NCBI GenBank assembly: GCA_013146195.2
Contig: CM028383.1
Coordinates: forward strand, 21,385,492-21,449,491
Length of the DNA: 64,000 nucleotides
Reading direction: 5' to 3'
DNA from: Codonopsis lanceolata
Taxonomy: Eukaryota; Streptophyta; Magnoliopsida; Asterales; Campanulaceae
The translations under genes and the position numbers were made by a program. Below, one piece after another: positions 1-11,179 of the stretch; the first letter of the stretch is position 1; each line of letters starts with the position of its first letter. The notes below the pieces were generated by a model, which did no database searches, was not told the origin of the DNA, and was given only the letters and a program-made list of their open reading frames with translations.

Positions 1-3000
1 GGCCACAGGTAACCCAAATTCAATAGAGTCAGTGAGTTCTCTTTCTCGCCCATCATCCAAATCAAGCAGTGAAAGCTCCGCATTTGTTCTTAATATCAAA
101 CATCTGACATAGCAAGCCATAATTGCGGAGCTTTGGTACACATAAACAACCATTTTTACGATTTTGAACAATACGCAAATAAGCTCAGTGGCTCTTTGCA
201 AATTGAATCTAATGAAGATGAGGTATCATTTCTTGACATATTCTCTCTTTCAAGCTGTTCGGGGATAAATCGCATTGCAGCAGGATGGCTCTTCGCAGTC
301 ATGATTGATAGCTTTCGTACTGTAGAAAGCTGTTTGTCATTTTATCACTTAAAAACGCATGAAGGAAATTTTTCATTGCAATACCCTCACTCAAAAAGCA
401 GCTTGAAGCATACAAATTATAAAAATTTCTAAAATAATACTCCCTCATTATGCTCAAAGAGTCATACTTTCTACTTTGAATGTTTCCCTTAAAGAGTCTT
501 GTTTCAAAAACTAAGCTTCTAATTCTATGAGTTTCTTTATCCTTACTGCACTAAACTTAACAATAGCAAAACTATTTTTATTTTTGTAAATAGGGGTAGC
601 TTGTAGCTACGAGAGATCAGTTTAAACCTTTTTGACTTTCAAACTTGGACTTTTTGAGTATAACGGATGCAGTATCAATTTAATGATCTTAGTACATTCC
701 AAACCCACTGCAAGAATTCCTTTTACCTGTAAATCTGGAGTACTGGAAGTCTGGAAGGTGTCAATTCGCCGGATAATTGCACATGGTATATATGGACATC
801 AAATGGACGATAAGTGACTAGTAAATAATCTTAATAAACATCCTGATCCATTGGTTTTGCAAGCAATGGTTTCTGATACAGTAGTGAGAGCTGATCAAGG
901 TGATATCTTGGGTTAAAAAGCAATTCATACCTGTCCAGGATTAAATTTTTTCACAAATGGACTTGTACTAAATAGTTACACATTAGTCACTAGAATAAAT
1001 CAGTTCTCTATGTGCTGCAACACACGTTAGCTAAGTGGATACCTATGATAGGCCTCTAGATGCGCAAGCCAAAGGCCAGGTGATGCAGAACAGTCTATCA
1101 TAGCTATCATAACGAACCGTTCATCTGCAAGTCAACAAGTCATTTAGGTCCAAGGGGAACGTGCCCTTTGAAGATCTTAGATTATTATTACTATTTTACT
1201 ATGATAGAGAACGTAGTTTAGTTTAGTAGTTGGAAGTCTTTCCTAGTTGATACCCCCAGTATTAGTAGTATTAGGAGAAGTATTAATAGTAAACTATACA
1301 TAAGGATGCAATCATCAAATTCAATTAGAGTTAAACATTATTTGAGAATCGAACTTGCAAGCTTTGTGCTTGCTTTTACCGATCCCTCGTGAGGGTATGT
1401 TCTTCTCTTCTTATCCCTCTTATTCTAAGCTCTGCACCAACTCCCATTTGTTCGGCAACACTTCGCTTAATTAACAAGATATAATGTTTGAACCTAACAC
1501 ACAAGACAACACAAATGCCACAGGTTTAAGATTTAGAGCTTATGCAAGAGCCAATGAGCCACTTTGTGCATCTTTTAGGCAGTTTAGAACACCTATCGAT
1601 CGCATATAATTGTGGTTTTTCTCAACGGTTGCAAGCACTCTTATGGAACAAAAAAATTCTTAATCTTAGTATTCAAATCTTACTGCAGAAGTAGTAAACT
1701 GGAGTTTCTATAGTTCTATTATATATCTACGTGATGATCATGGACTGCCCATAATGATTGTCCATTTTAGATTTTCTTTGCATAGTCCACTCAAATCTCA
1801 CACAAGAAGCACAGGTATAGAAACTGAGAATCGTGCAAATCACCAGGAAGATGTAGTAAGCAAGGTTGCTGGCTGCTTTTACGAGAAATTTCTAAATCAA
1901 GCATGAAAATATGGATAAGTAAAGGCCTCATAGATAAACAAACAGAACATCTAAATGTACATAAACTACTCACGTGATGGAAGACTCAATGTAGCTGCAG
2001 ACAACAACAATCTTTCCCATCCATAACAAGCCCGTGCACTGAATCTTTTGTTCCTGGGTAACATCACCAATTAAAAACCCGCCATTTCTTTAACTGTATG
2101 TCATATAAGATCAACCCATGAAGACCAGCAACAGCTAAATACATCCCATCCTCATTAGCTGCCACATGAAGCACATGCCAATTTTGAGTGATATATGAAA
2201 CCTGGCAAAGGGGCAATATTATATTAGTAACATTATAGCATATAGAATCACTGGTCAGTACGAGAATGCCAAAGAAAAGAACCCGATGCCATTGATCCCA
2301 CACATAACTGGAAGGTTAAGATGCACTATTTTAAGTTCATCAGTATCTTCAGACTGCACAACAAGCAAGCAGTCTTCACTGTATATAATCTGACGGACAT
2401 AAGTTGTACTCGAAACTCCTATGTTAAGGCAACACTTTCCAAAAGAAAAGGCAAGAATTCTCTCTGAAAGTCCTTCCTCAACAGCATAAAGCCTGTAGCC
2501 ATATTCATCCCACTGCATAAATGAGGTGCCACCCATCATGGGTTCAGATTTGCAATCAGAGTTTGGCTTAACCACTGGGGAAGAAACAGAACTTAAACCT
2601 ATCTGACGGATTGTAGACATCAAGCGACAACCAGAAACAGACCAAACTGTTAGTCCTCTTAACTTCCACAGTTCCACCCAACTGCAAAAGCATAATTATC
2701 AGGTGTCCACGCAATAGAATTGACAGCACCAGTATCATCCGTTGAAATACAATATAATATAGAAATATCAGCACTCTAGTTGTTAACATTACTTTCAAGT
2801 TTCAACAATCTTCACAAGATCCTTTCAAAATTGGATGTAGCAGTAAATTGGTGCATAAATAAGCTCCAAAAACATTATTATAATGAATGAACATAAGGGA
2901 ACATAAAACAGATTCCAAGATAACAGAACCAGCTATAACATAAAATACAAGAAATAGCTGACAAAACTACCAAAGTAAAGTAAGAATTCAAGAACCAAGA

Positions 3001-5680
3001 TCACCCTAAAAGCTATGAGTGTACTAATACTAGCCAACTTCCGTAACTAAAATGACCAAAATCTGATTTGAAGTTAAACATGAAGGCTTCAAAAAATGAC
3101 TTTTGTGTCCATTTCAATTAATGAAAAGTTTACTTTCAGAGATAACATGAAGGACAGGGCCGGTAAGGAGTTAGGGCCCCCATCCCCAAATATTTTATAC
3201 ACCTTTATATATATTAGTATATATATTCCATATTTATTCCATTTTCCTCTATTAAATATGTCAACATGGGGAGACGGAAGAGGAAACGGCAAAGAAGGCG
3301 ACAAAGACGCAGAGCAAATCTCGATTTCTTCACAAATCACAGCGGCGGCTCGATCTCTTCAAAGCATCGGCTTGATTTCTTCACAGCAGTAGAAGCGGAA
3401 GAGGCTGTAAATCAAACAGTCTGAAGTTGCCAAATGCTTCAGTTGATTTCAAAGAAATTTCTAATCCTCAATCCTCATCTCTTCTTCGCAATCTTCGGTC
3501 CTTCCTGAATTTCAGTTGACAGTTCGCTTCAATTTCAAACCTCAATTTCGTGGATTCTCCGTCCGGCGTCCGGCGTCCGTCAATTGTGGATTTTCTTGGT
3601 TAGTAAATTTTCCTCTTCTCTCTCATTATTCTCTCTCAAGATGTGTTAATAGCCCGATTTCTGATGGAATCATTCCAGAAGATAACTGCCTTTCCACAAA
3701 TTTCTAGCAATTGTAAGCAGAACATATCTAGCAACTGTAAGCTAGTGTTGTGGAATGATTCGGGACAATATTTGTGGCTGATGTCTGGTTCCTGTGTAGT
3801 TTTTTTTGCATTGTCTAGTTAGTAGTTAATTTGGTTGCCTACATTAACAATATGCTAGTTATGCTATGTGATGGGAGCTAAAAATATACATTAGTGTTGT
3901 GTCTTTGATTAAAAAATTTTTTGTTCATGCCTTAAAGGCCCCAATTTATTTTTTTCGCCCCAAGGCCCCCAAAAGTTCAGAACCGGCCCTGATGAAGGAA
4001 CTAAAATTTCAAAATGTATAGATCATTCCAACATTATCAACAGCAAGGATTTGTTGCTCTGAAGCAACTGAAGCACATACTGCATCACCAGAACCCAATG
4101 TCTTTTCAGCTTTAATAGATTCAGCTTGCTTTAAAACTTTCTTACTTACGGAACATAGTACCAATTGTCCATCAGAGAATAACACAAATAGCAACCTCAG
4201 TTGCAAGGAAAATTCCAGATGAATAATAGCAGACTTTCTGAATAAAGAATGACTAGATTGCGAAACACCATGGACCCATCCAGAAGCAGCACCATTGTCT
4301 AAAGAATTTGACAATTTGGTAGCAGCATTGCCATTAGACAAGCGAAAATCCAGGTCAAAAGCTCCATGGAACTGTAGAACAAACAAGAATAACATAGTTA
4401 TATAAAAAAGAATGATTCTCTTTTACTGGTTGCATTGGAGATTTTCTTACACACCTGAAAGTTAAGACTGCAACACCTACAGTAAAGATATGCTACAATT
4501 CATTGCATTTAAAATTTCAACATATTGCTTTCACCCGCCCAATTTGGCTTACATCGCCTTTCCAAGATATATTATACAAAGTTCCATCAGAAAGTCCAAC
4601 CAGCAAATTTTTGTTGTCACATATGATATTGCTCCTGCCAGTGGAATAAAAGAATAGATAAATCATTCCAAATCAATAGAGAACAAATCCAAGGTAACCC
4701 AAGTTATCAAATCAAGTCGGTGCTTTCTTTTTCAATTTTTCTTTTACTGAAGTCCATCAAACCAAACATTAAAAAATAAAAAATAATAATACAGCCTCTA
4801 ACAGGAAAAATTACCGTCACACTTGACAATAGATTGTGAATCTAAAACAACAAAAATGATATAAGTGATAACCTTGACGAAGCTTAAGTGCAGTTTGAAA
4901 TAATAACAGAATTTCACTTCCACAATTCTGGATCATGACGTCTATATCTTCTGGACCGATCTAAGATTATTTTAGCCTTTTAGGCTCCACAGTCAAACCA
5001 CTTGAAGAAATTCTCCTAAATTCTTGTATGATTCTATCTATCAGTGGATTTTCACAACTACAATAATGATGTCTAGGCTTAGTAGCTCAAACAATCAATA
5101 TGATGCATTTAACCGAAAACTTTGTCAAGCTCTGCTGCTTCTTATATAAACAACAAACCCACTTCCAAGCCCAAACAGTCTTCCTAGTTCCTATTAGTCG
5201 CTTAATATAAGCTTATTACAATTTAGGCTTAACATGAGCAACTTTAACACAATGATCAATTCTGTTCCCAGATACAAGTTAACTTGATTGAACCAAGTTA
5301 GAACCTATTCGTTTAAGTACCTTGTCTCAATGTCTATATTTTCCACCCAAGCCAGCAATAAATTTTTACCCTGTGCTTTTTATAGGGCCTGCGCTAGCAA
5401 TTATATGATCCAATCAATCGTGAGAAACAATATGCATCCAAGGCATAGAACCTCAAAAATTTCTGACATCAGACATCAAAAGTTAATGCGGTAGCTAGAA
5501 AGCCTAGAATGGATCCTTATACTGCCAAATCCTTGTTTGCAAAGGGGACCTGTAACCTGTTCACTGACAAGTAGAGAAATAGTAGCAAGAAACAAACTAG
5601 ACGGTTGCTTTCCTTCTATTTGTACTCTTTTGCCGAAAAACTGGACCTTGAAAATGTGAAGATAGAATGAATGAAGATGC
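1..5680 (-). pseudogene. RIC1: RIC1-like guanine nucleotide exchange factor subunit, decayed 5' two-thirds
   Basis: The intact family forms, with RGP1, the exchange factor for the Golgi Rab6/Ypt6 GTPase; plant copies are often labelled quinoprotein amine dehydrogenase beta chain-like. Readable exon remnants, 5' to 3' on the minus strand: 5680-5521, 4634-4553, 4371-4038, about 2770-2309, 2201-1974, 930-735, 329-189 and 103-1. Telling peptides are KRVQIEGKQPSSLFLATISL, SVASEQQILAV, KLRGLTVWSVSGCRLMSTIR, MYLAVAGLHGLILYDI, TYRPFDVHIYHV, MTAKSHPAAMRFIP and LSLLDLDDGRERELTDS, all collinear with plant RIC1. Lesions: a 7-bp insertion (5548-5560), an 8-bp insertion (2665-2677), a 4-bp insertion (2069-2072), a 1-bp insertion near 915, a TAA at 831-833 and a loss of about 4 bp near 15. 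Donors after 5521, 4038 and 735 read AT instead of GT; the one after 189 reads CT. No first exon was found upstream of 5680. The gene continues left of the window. Confidence 0.88.
3155..3991. mobile_element. Non-autonomous hAT element in a RIC1 pseudogene intron
   Basis: The element starts CAGGGCCGG and ends CCGGCCCTG, a perfect 9-bp terminal inverted repeat, with GGCCCC-rich subterminal stretches on both sides. It is flanked by a perfect 8-bp target duplication, atgaagga, at 3147-3154 and 3992-3999. An 8-bp duplication and CAGGG-type ends are typical of hAT. The 837 bp hold no transposase frame, so it depended on an autonomous relative. It sits between the RIC1 remnants at 4038 and about 2770. 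The perfect duplication suggests a fairly recent insertion. Confidence 0.9.
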
Positions 5681-6202
5681 CTGCAAAAGAAGGAAAACAA
5701 TGTAAGCCATGCATACATAACGATTCACTAGCTTAGAATCAAGATGGTACTTTCACCTGAATTTATAACTTGCAATATGTTAGTTTTGGTATATCGATCA
5801 ACCTCTCAATTATTTAAACATAACGACTCACTAGCACGGAATTTAAAAGGCGAAAGAGTAGGTATGTTAAAAGATAAATAATGAAAAGAAATACAACATA
5901 TAGAATATAGATGGTGAAGCCAATGACATGTTACCTAGGATGTTTGTATACATAAAGAGAATATCATGAGGTTTTAAGGGAACCAAAAGGTAGAGGAAAA
6001 ACTTGAGTAAGACGGTTTTACGAATATTTTTTGTAACATGGATCCTCCTAACCCGACCCATCTTATATTGATGGGTTTAGCCTTAAGAGATATAAGATTG
6101 GTCTTACAAATAAAGATGTGTTACGGAGACTCACTCAAAGGTAGAAGGCTTTTAGATAAGAAAGGCATGTGGCAAAAAATCTAGCTTGGGCCGTCCGATT
6201 GA
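5681..6202. repeat. Spacer upstream of the RIC1 remnant, with a GTAAGACGG-type repeat
   Basis: I find no exon here that would supply the missing N-terminal part of RIC1. Around 6006-6110 the motif gtaagacggttttacgaa is followed about 80 bp later by an inverted partner (gattggtcttacaaat). The same GTAAGACNGTCTTAC type recurs near 15730, 25524-25640, 48866 and 49534-49690, so it is a dispersed family, probably a MITE. Its ends are not resolved. Confidence 0.45.
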
Positions 6203-6790
6203 TGCGTGGGATATCTGGGTTTGATCTGCTTCCTTAAACATGTCTAAGAGCACGAAATCACCTTAGTGGGAGTGCAAGGCGTGGCCTCGCGAAACCACTC
6301 CGGTGTAAGAGTAAGTATCATGTGAAAGTCAAAAAATAATTTGACAGAGGTTCTAAGCTCAAGAAAGTATATTTACCTTGTTTATAGAATATAAAGGGAT
6401 ATTTATAGGCCCCAAATATCATTGAATCCGTGCGTGATGGGCGACTGGCCGCGAGAATGCAAGAGCAGATAAGGCAAGTACGTTGCTCAGATAAGGAAAC
6501 ATTTGACCTGTCTTGGAGAGCAAGTCACTGAGGTTCCCTGCTCGATACTCTGCTCGGCTATATGATGCAGACTTGATGATAACAAGTGTAGTTCTCTGGC
6601 ATGGCCCCTGGTCGAGTATAGGCAAGGTCTGTGCTCGACCAGCTTTAGACGGGAGCTATCTTTCTCTCTGTTTGGATACTCAGCTAGCTCTGCCCGTTAA
6701 ACTGGTAGGTTTCATGCTGACTTAGCTCGTGACTGACGCATGGTGTTCGCCCGTGTTTTGCTGGTGACCGGTTTTGGGTCAAACACATCA
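6203..6790 (-). mobile_element. Probable solo LTR of a Ty3-type element
   Basis: Read on the minus strand the segment starts TGATGTGTTTGACCC and ends in CA just after GATATCCCACG. It has a TATA-like GCCTATAAATATCC near 6395-6410 (plus-strand numbering). The flanks attga (6198-6202) and attta (6791-6795) agree at four of five bases, as an aged 5-bp target duplication would. The 3' end motif CCCAGATATCC also occurs at the end of the LTRs at 10271 and 14789, suggesting a related family. No internal domain accompanies it. Confidence 0.5.
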
Positions 6791-7559
6791 ATTTACAATT
6801 TATATATATACAAAAAGAATGTCTTACTGGCAAGAGGAAAATACGGAACGGAAGTATCTACAACGGGAATTCAACATTACAACCTAGACTCTCAAACAAC
6901 CAGCAACACGACCATCTTGAGTTGACGGTATAGAAAAAACAACCCCTAAACTCCTTATTCGGTGCCACCCTCCTCCTAGATAGCGTCTCTTCATTATTTA
7001 CTTAATTTACTAAATAATTTCGTTATCACCGTCAAAGAGACGATGGAAGAACACGCTGTCCTCTTCTTCTTTTTTTAGAAAACCAAGCAAAGCTACGATT
7101 AATATATACAACCAACCAATATCATACATCTGCAAGGTGCCAACTAAGCATTTTGTAGGGACAAAAGAGAAATATTTTCTAGCTAAAGTTGCGTCATATC
7201 TGATGGAACAGAAATTAGATAAATCTTCACAAACTCCCATACTAATTGCAATACAACATAGTTAAATAAAGAGCATGTGGGAGTCTCCGTAGGCAATATC
7301 CTCCCGACGGAACAGCCATTACCGCCATTAATTTTGGAGGATCAGGTGATGATTGCCACGAAGGTGGTTTCCATGGTGACACGATCTCTTGATTTTTATG
7401 GCGGCTTGTAATTGCTAAATTACAACAGCTATCCCCGATAGTTCGCTATTCTGAAAAAGGGGCAATGTTGCGCGCCTTCCATATCAACCAAATATATAGG
7501 CTAATACGCAAGCCCTAAAAGGCCAAAAAAAAAGAAGGAAGAAGAAGCACTTTTTGGGT
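6791..7559. other. Spacer, nothing recognised
   Basis: AT-rich non-coding sequence with short open frames only. I recognise no domain, RNA gene or complete transposon. Confidence 0.4.
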
Positions 7560-7925
7560 GAAAAGACAACTATGTCATTAATGAGCCGGAGGCGGATTAC
7601 TTATTCAGCGCATTGCGATGCATCAATTTGTTCATCACAATGCATGAACTCGATTTTGCGATGTAGAAAATTTTGATGCACAAGTGGAATCAATATTGTA
7701 TCGCGATGCACAAATTGTATTCGATTTATGCATTATGATGCAAAATTAATGCATAAACTGATATTTTGCGTTGAAGTTTTCGGTTCATTAAGGATATCGT
7801 AGTCTTTTCACCCTCGAAAGTTTCTTTTTTTGATTTAAAAAAATGCTGAACTAGAGCTGTTGAAAACTTTCAAAAAGGGACTGACTGAATTTCACCCTAA
7901 AAAAAGTTTAGAACACTTGTCTATG
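7560..7925. repeat. Fragment of the GATGCA-rich Mutator-like family
   Basis: This stretch carries repeated TGCAT/ATGCA words (for example gcgatgcatcaatttg near 7616) and ends with ctttcaaaaagggactgact then gaatttcaccct, the same kind of right terminus as the elements at 7971-9230 and 9433-9977. No matching left terminus is evident, so it looks truncated. Confidence 0.5.
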
Positions 7926-7970
7926 ACATACACGATCCAAATCAAAGGCCAATTGTTAGGGTTATTGTTT

Positions 7971-9230
7971 GGATAAATTGCAGGTCGGTCCACATTTCAA
8001 AATTTGCAACCTTTTTAATCCTCTATTCTTTTTGTAACCGCTAAGGTTCATGTTAATAAAATTGTCCCTAAAATGCCCACTGTCGTAAACCAAACCTACA
8101 TTTAAGATTCTTAACGATCCAACGGAGCTTCCTCCATCGTTGAAGGGATTGCAAAAAACATGAAAGATATGTCATTTTGAGGAGAGGAGAGTGCCCGTAA
8201 GATGTGTTGCCTGAAATCCTCCACTGAAGTTTAAACAGTAAACAATTGAAAATTGTGTGGGATAATGACAAATGGAGGGGATGATACTGGCTCCACATTT
8301 CAATGCTTTCCATATATATATATATAATTAACTAGCAGATGCAATGATTGAACAATCTGAAAACAAAGAGCTAGCGGGAATCAATGAATTTCACTCGATC
8401 AACGATGAAGAGTTTAACCGAGCATCGTTATTAGAATATAAAAGTATATGCCAATGCACAAATTGGATTTCGCGAGGCACGCATCGTATTTATGATGCAG
8501 AATTTTCCGATGCAAAAATTGAATTTTCGATGCAAAAGAATAACATAGACGCATCAAACGGGAAGCCATAAACAAACAAAACAAATTAATTATAGGGGGA
8601 CATGTTGAATTTACTGAAGAAACCCACCAAATTGGCACATATAAACATCATCGAGCAGCCCAATTCAAAGCTTATTCTAGAACCCGTGAAAAGTTGCATT
8701 ATACAGGAATACAAAACTAATAAAATGATCAATTTTGTCATCATAATAACTCGCGATTACACCATCAAGCAACTCCTCGCCTTTGGGCATTAGTGGAGTT
8801 TCTTCGACTTCTAATCTGGACTTCGGCAGTTTTACTTTGTCTTTGTCTTCGACGACAGATGGGGCATCAATTTCAGAGACTTTTGGAACAACGAGTGATT
8901 GTCTGGAGAAATGGGTAGTAGTGGTGTTCAATTTGAGGGAATGATGAGGAAAGAGAAATAAGAGAAAGGGTGGTTAATGCAGCTTTGTCGTGGGATAGAT
9001 GCATCGATTTGGAAACCGTGATGCATCGCTATGTTACACAATTAAAATTCATGCATTGCAATGCATGATTTTGTGCATTGCGATGCATGAACAAAAGCTT
9101 TGTGCGTGCGTCTTTTTCATTAAGGGTATAATCATCTTTTTGCACCACAAATGTCTTATATCGGTTTAATTAAGATATAGAGAATTTTAGAGGTTGGAAA
9201 TTATCAAAAGTGAACTGACCCGTTTTCACC
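7971..9230. mobile_element. Mutator-like non-autonomous element, GATGCA-rich
   Basis: The left end ggataaattgcaggtcggtc and the reverse complement of the right end (ggtgaaaacgggtcagttca) form degenerate terminal inverted repeats. The flanks ttattgttt (7962-7970) and ttattactt (9232-9240) fit a 9-bp target duplication with two differences. The interior is dense in GATGCA and TGCATCG words. It also holds a minus-strand frame (8931-8677, 84 codons, Lys/Glu-rich) that could be captured sequence, but I do not recognise it. The 9-bp duplication and long degenerate ends favour a Mutator-like assignment over hAT. Confidence 0.6.
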
Positions 9231-9432
9231 CTTATTACTTTCAATAAGTGAGTTATGGGTAGGCCTAGAGTTTGGGAAAAGAAATATTTTTGATGGATAG
9301 AGTTTGGGCTTTGCTTGAAACACTCCAAGTATTAGGCTTCTTTTGTAATCCATACCATAGTTATATGTATATACCCTCTATACATGTTTGCCACTTTCAA
9401 ATAATTTGAAAACAATAGTAAATATGTTTTAG

Positions 9433-9977
9433 GGTGAAATTCTGGACGGTCCATTTTTCAAAATTTGTAACTCCTCCAGTTCAACTTTCTTATTATTTTT
9501 TTTAACTGCAAAAGTCTATTTTTTGAAATATTATTCCAAAAATGTCATCGTCTCCTTCAACAGTTCCGACAAACACATTAGATTCGAAAATCACCATTGT
9601 TGCGCAACGAAACGGGGATCGACCTGGTCTGGTTCATTACGATATCACGGTGCAAACTTGGATTAGATAATATTTTATGTATCGCGATGTAAAAATTGGA
9701 ATCAATTATGCATCAATTGGTTGCTTGAATTGATGAATCACGGTAGGTAAAAGTTGGTGCAGTGTGATGGAAATTGGATTAGGTAATTAAAATATGTACC
9801 GGTGCAAAAAATGATTCATCGCTATGCGAAAATCGATATACTTCTTTAGCGCGCCTCAGGCTCATTAAGGGTATCGGAGTCTTTTTGCCCCCAAAATTGT
9901 CATTTTTCGGTTGAAATGAAAAACACGAGATTGAAGCGATTCAAAACTTTGGAAAGTGGACTGACCCACAATTTCTC
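9433..9977. mobile_element. Mutator-like non-autonomous element, same family
   Basis: The left end ggtgaaattctggacggtcc and the reverse complement of the right end (gagaaattgtgggtcagtcc) are inverted repeats. The flanks share atatgttttag at 9422-9432 and 9978-9988, which contains a perfect 9-bp target duplication. The 545-bp interior contains the hallmark phrase about atcgcgatg with repeated aaaaatt words. A third well-bounded copy lies at 49936-50675. Confidence 0.8.
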
Positions 9978-10270
9978 ATATGTTTTAGGAAATATTAATA
10001 ATTCATCTTTTCCACCTAAAGAATACATATTTGAAAAGTCTAATAATTTAGAGATATATAGCCAGCATTATAGTTTGACATGATCATTACAATAATATTT
10101 TGAAATATTATGAAGATTGTGGACATAATTTTTGAAAGTGGAATGAAACATCCCAAAATAGTGTAATGAATTCTTTACCCAGAATGGGGAGAGTATTAAG
10201 TATGCATTTATAGTATTTTTGTATCAAAAATTATTTCTAATGGCATTAAAACTTGCAAATGGGAAGATGT
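9978..10270. other. Spacer with half of a Stowaway-like MITE
   Basis: AT-rich. Around 10130-10195 the sequence aaagtggaatgaaacatccc through cccagaatggggagagta resembles one arm of the CTCCCTCCGT-type MITEs found elsewhere in the window. Confidence 0.35.
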
Positions 10271-10882
10271 TGAGCTGCCAAGCCCAAATGGTCGGAACAC
10301 CGGTCACATGTCAGGCATGCAATCACCTTGCCACGAGCGGGGCACGTGCATGTCTTGTACAGCGGGCAAAAACATACGCTCGGTGGTAATACAAGCATGG
10401 CATATTTGACAAGCAAAGATATGCAACCGACTTTCATACGGGCATATCGAGGACAAGCCCCTTTCACTATTTAGCAAGGGCCCAAGTGTATAGCGAACTG
10501 GAAAGTAACCTAGCGAGCATGTCAAATCGGCTCGGAAACACCGGTAACGGTCGTCCCGAACGTGGGGTGTTAATGCCGAGAAATCCGCCCCCACATTCTG
10601 GATGTGGCCTTGATCGTGTCTGTATTTCTCACTTGGGCAGTTAGTACCCACTCCTCGGCGTCCAAGGCTGAGGCTATATAAACCCTTCTACATCTTAAAT
10701 GGGAGGTACGTTCAAATCTATAAGCCCTTACTCTGTCAAATTGCTTTTGCACTTGTGTGTTAGCTGATTATCACACCGGAATGCCTTTGCAGGGAAATCC
10801 CCTGCCCAGTTCACGTTTGATTCAGGTTGTTTGACAAGCTTGGGTCGAGACAATTAAAGCCCAGATATCCTATACTAATAAC
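10271..10882 (+). repeat. 5' LTR of the Tat-like element
   Basis: It starts TGAGCTGCC and has a TATA box (ctatataaac) near 10673. The end is taken where similarity to the right copy stops, after tatcctatactaata. It lacks the segment of about 90 bp present in the right copy around 15190-15290, so the two LTRs have diverged by indels. Confidence 0.68.
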
Positions 10883-11179
10883 CCTAGGGCTTGTACCTAA
10901 GTCTAAGTGTCTTTGCTCGCGAAAAGAGTTGGTGTGAGAGCTTAGGGCTTAGCTTGTACCTAAGTCCTAAGTGTGGCTCAACACCCTAGTCGTGTTAGCA
11001 GTTTTGCTCGCGAAATCAAGTCAAGACTTAAAAGTTTCTTGTTATAAGTGCTCATGTGTGTAGAGAACTCAATCCACTTAGAGCGAGGTAACAACCACAC
11101 ATGCAGAAAGGTGGAAGAAACAACGTATGTAAAAGGAAACAGAAAGTGAATTAGATCGATTATAGACGAGTCAAAATGT

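Noticed and set aside
1780..1973. 60-codon minus-strand frame between RIC1 remnants as a further exon
   Set aside because: Its translation does not match the RIC1 sequence expected between the flanking exons; the expected sequence is found at 930-735 instead.
735..5521. AT donors as U12-type AT-AC introns
   Set aside because: The paired acceptors that can be placed (ggcag before 4634, aacag before 329) end in AG, not AC, and the donors lack the ATATCC consensus of U12 introns. Simple mutation of GT fits better.
1..5680. Annotating RIC1 as a functional multi-exon gene
   Set aside because: Four or more frameshifts, an in-frame TAA, non-GT donors and no recognisable first exon make an intact product very unlikely.
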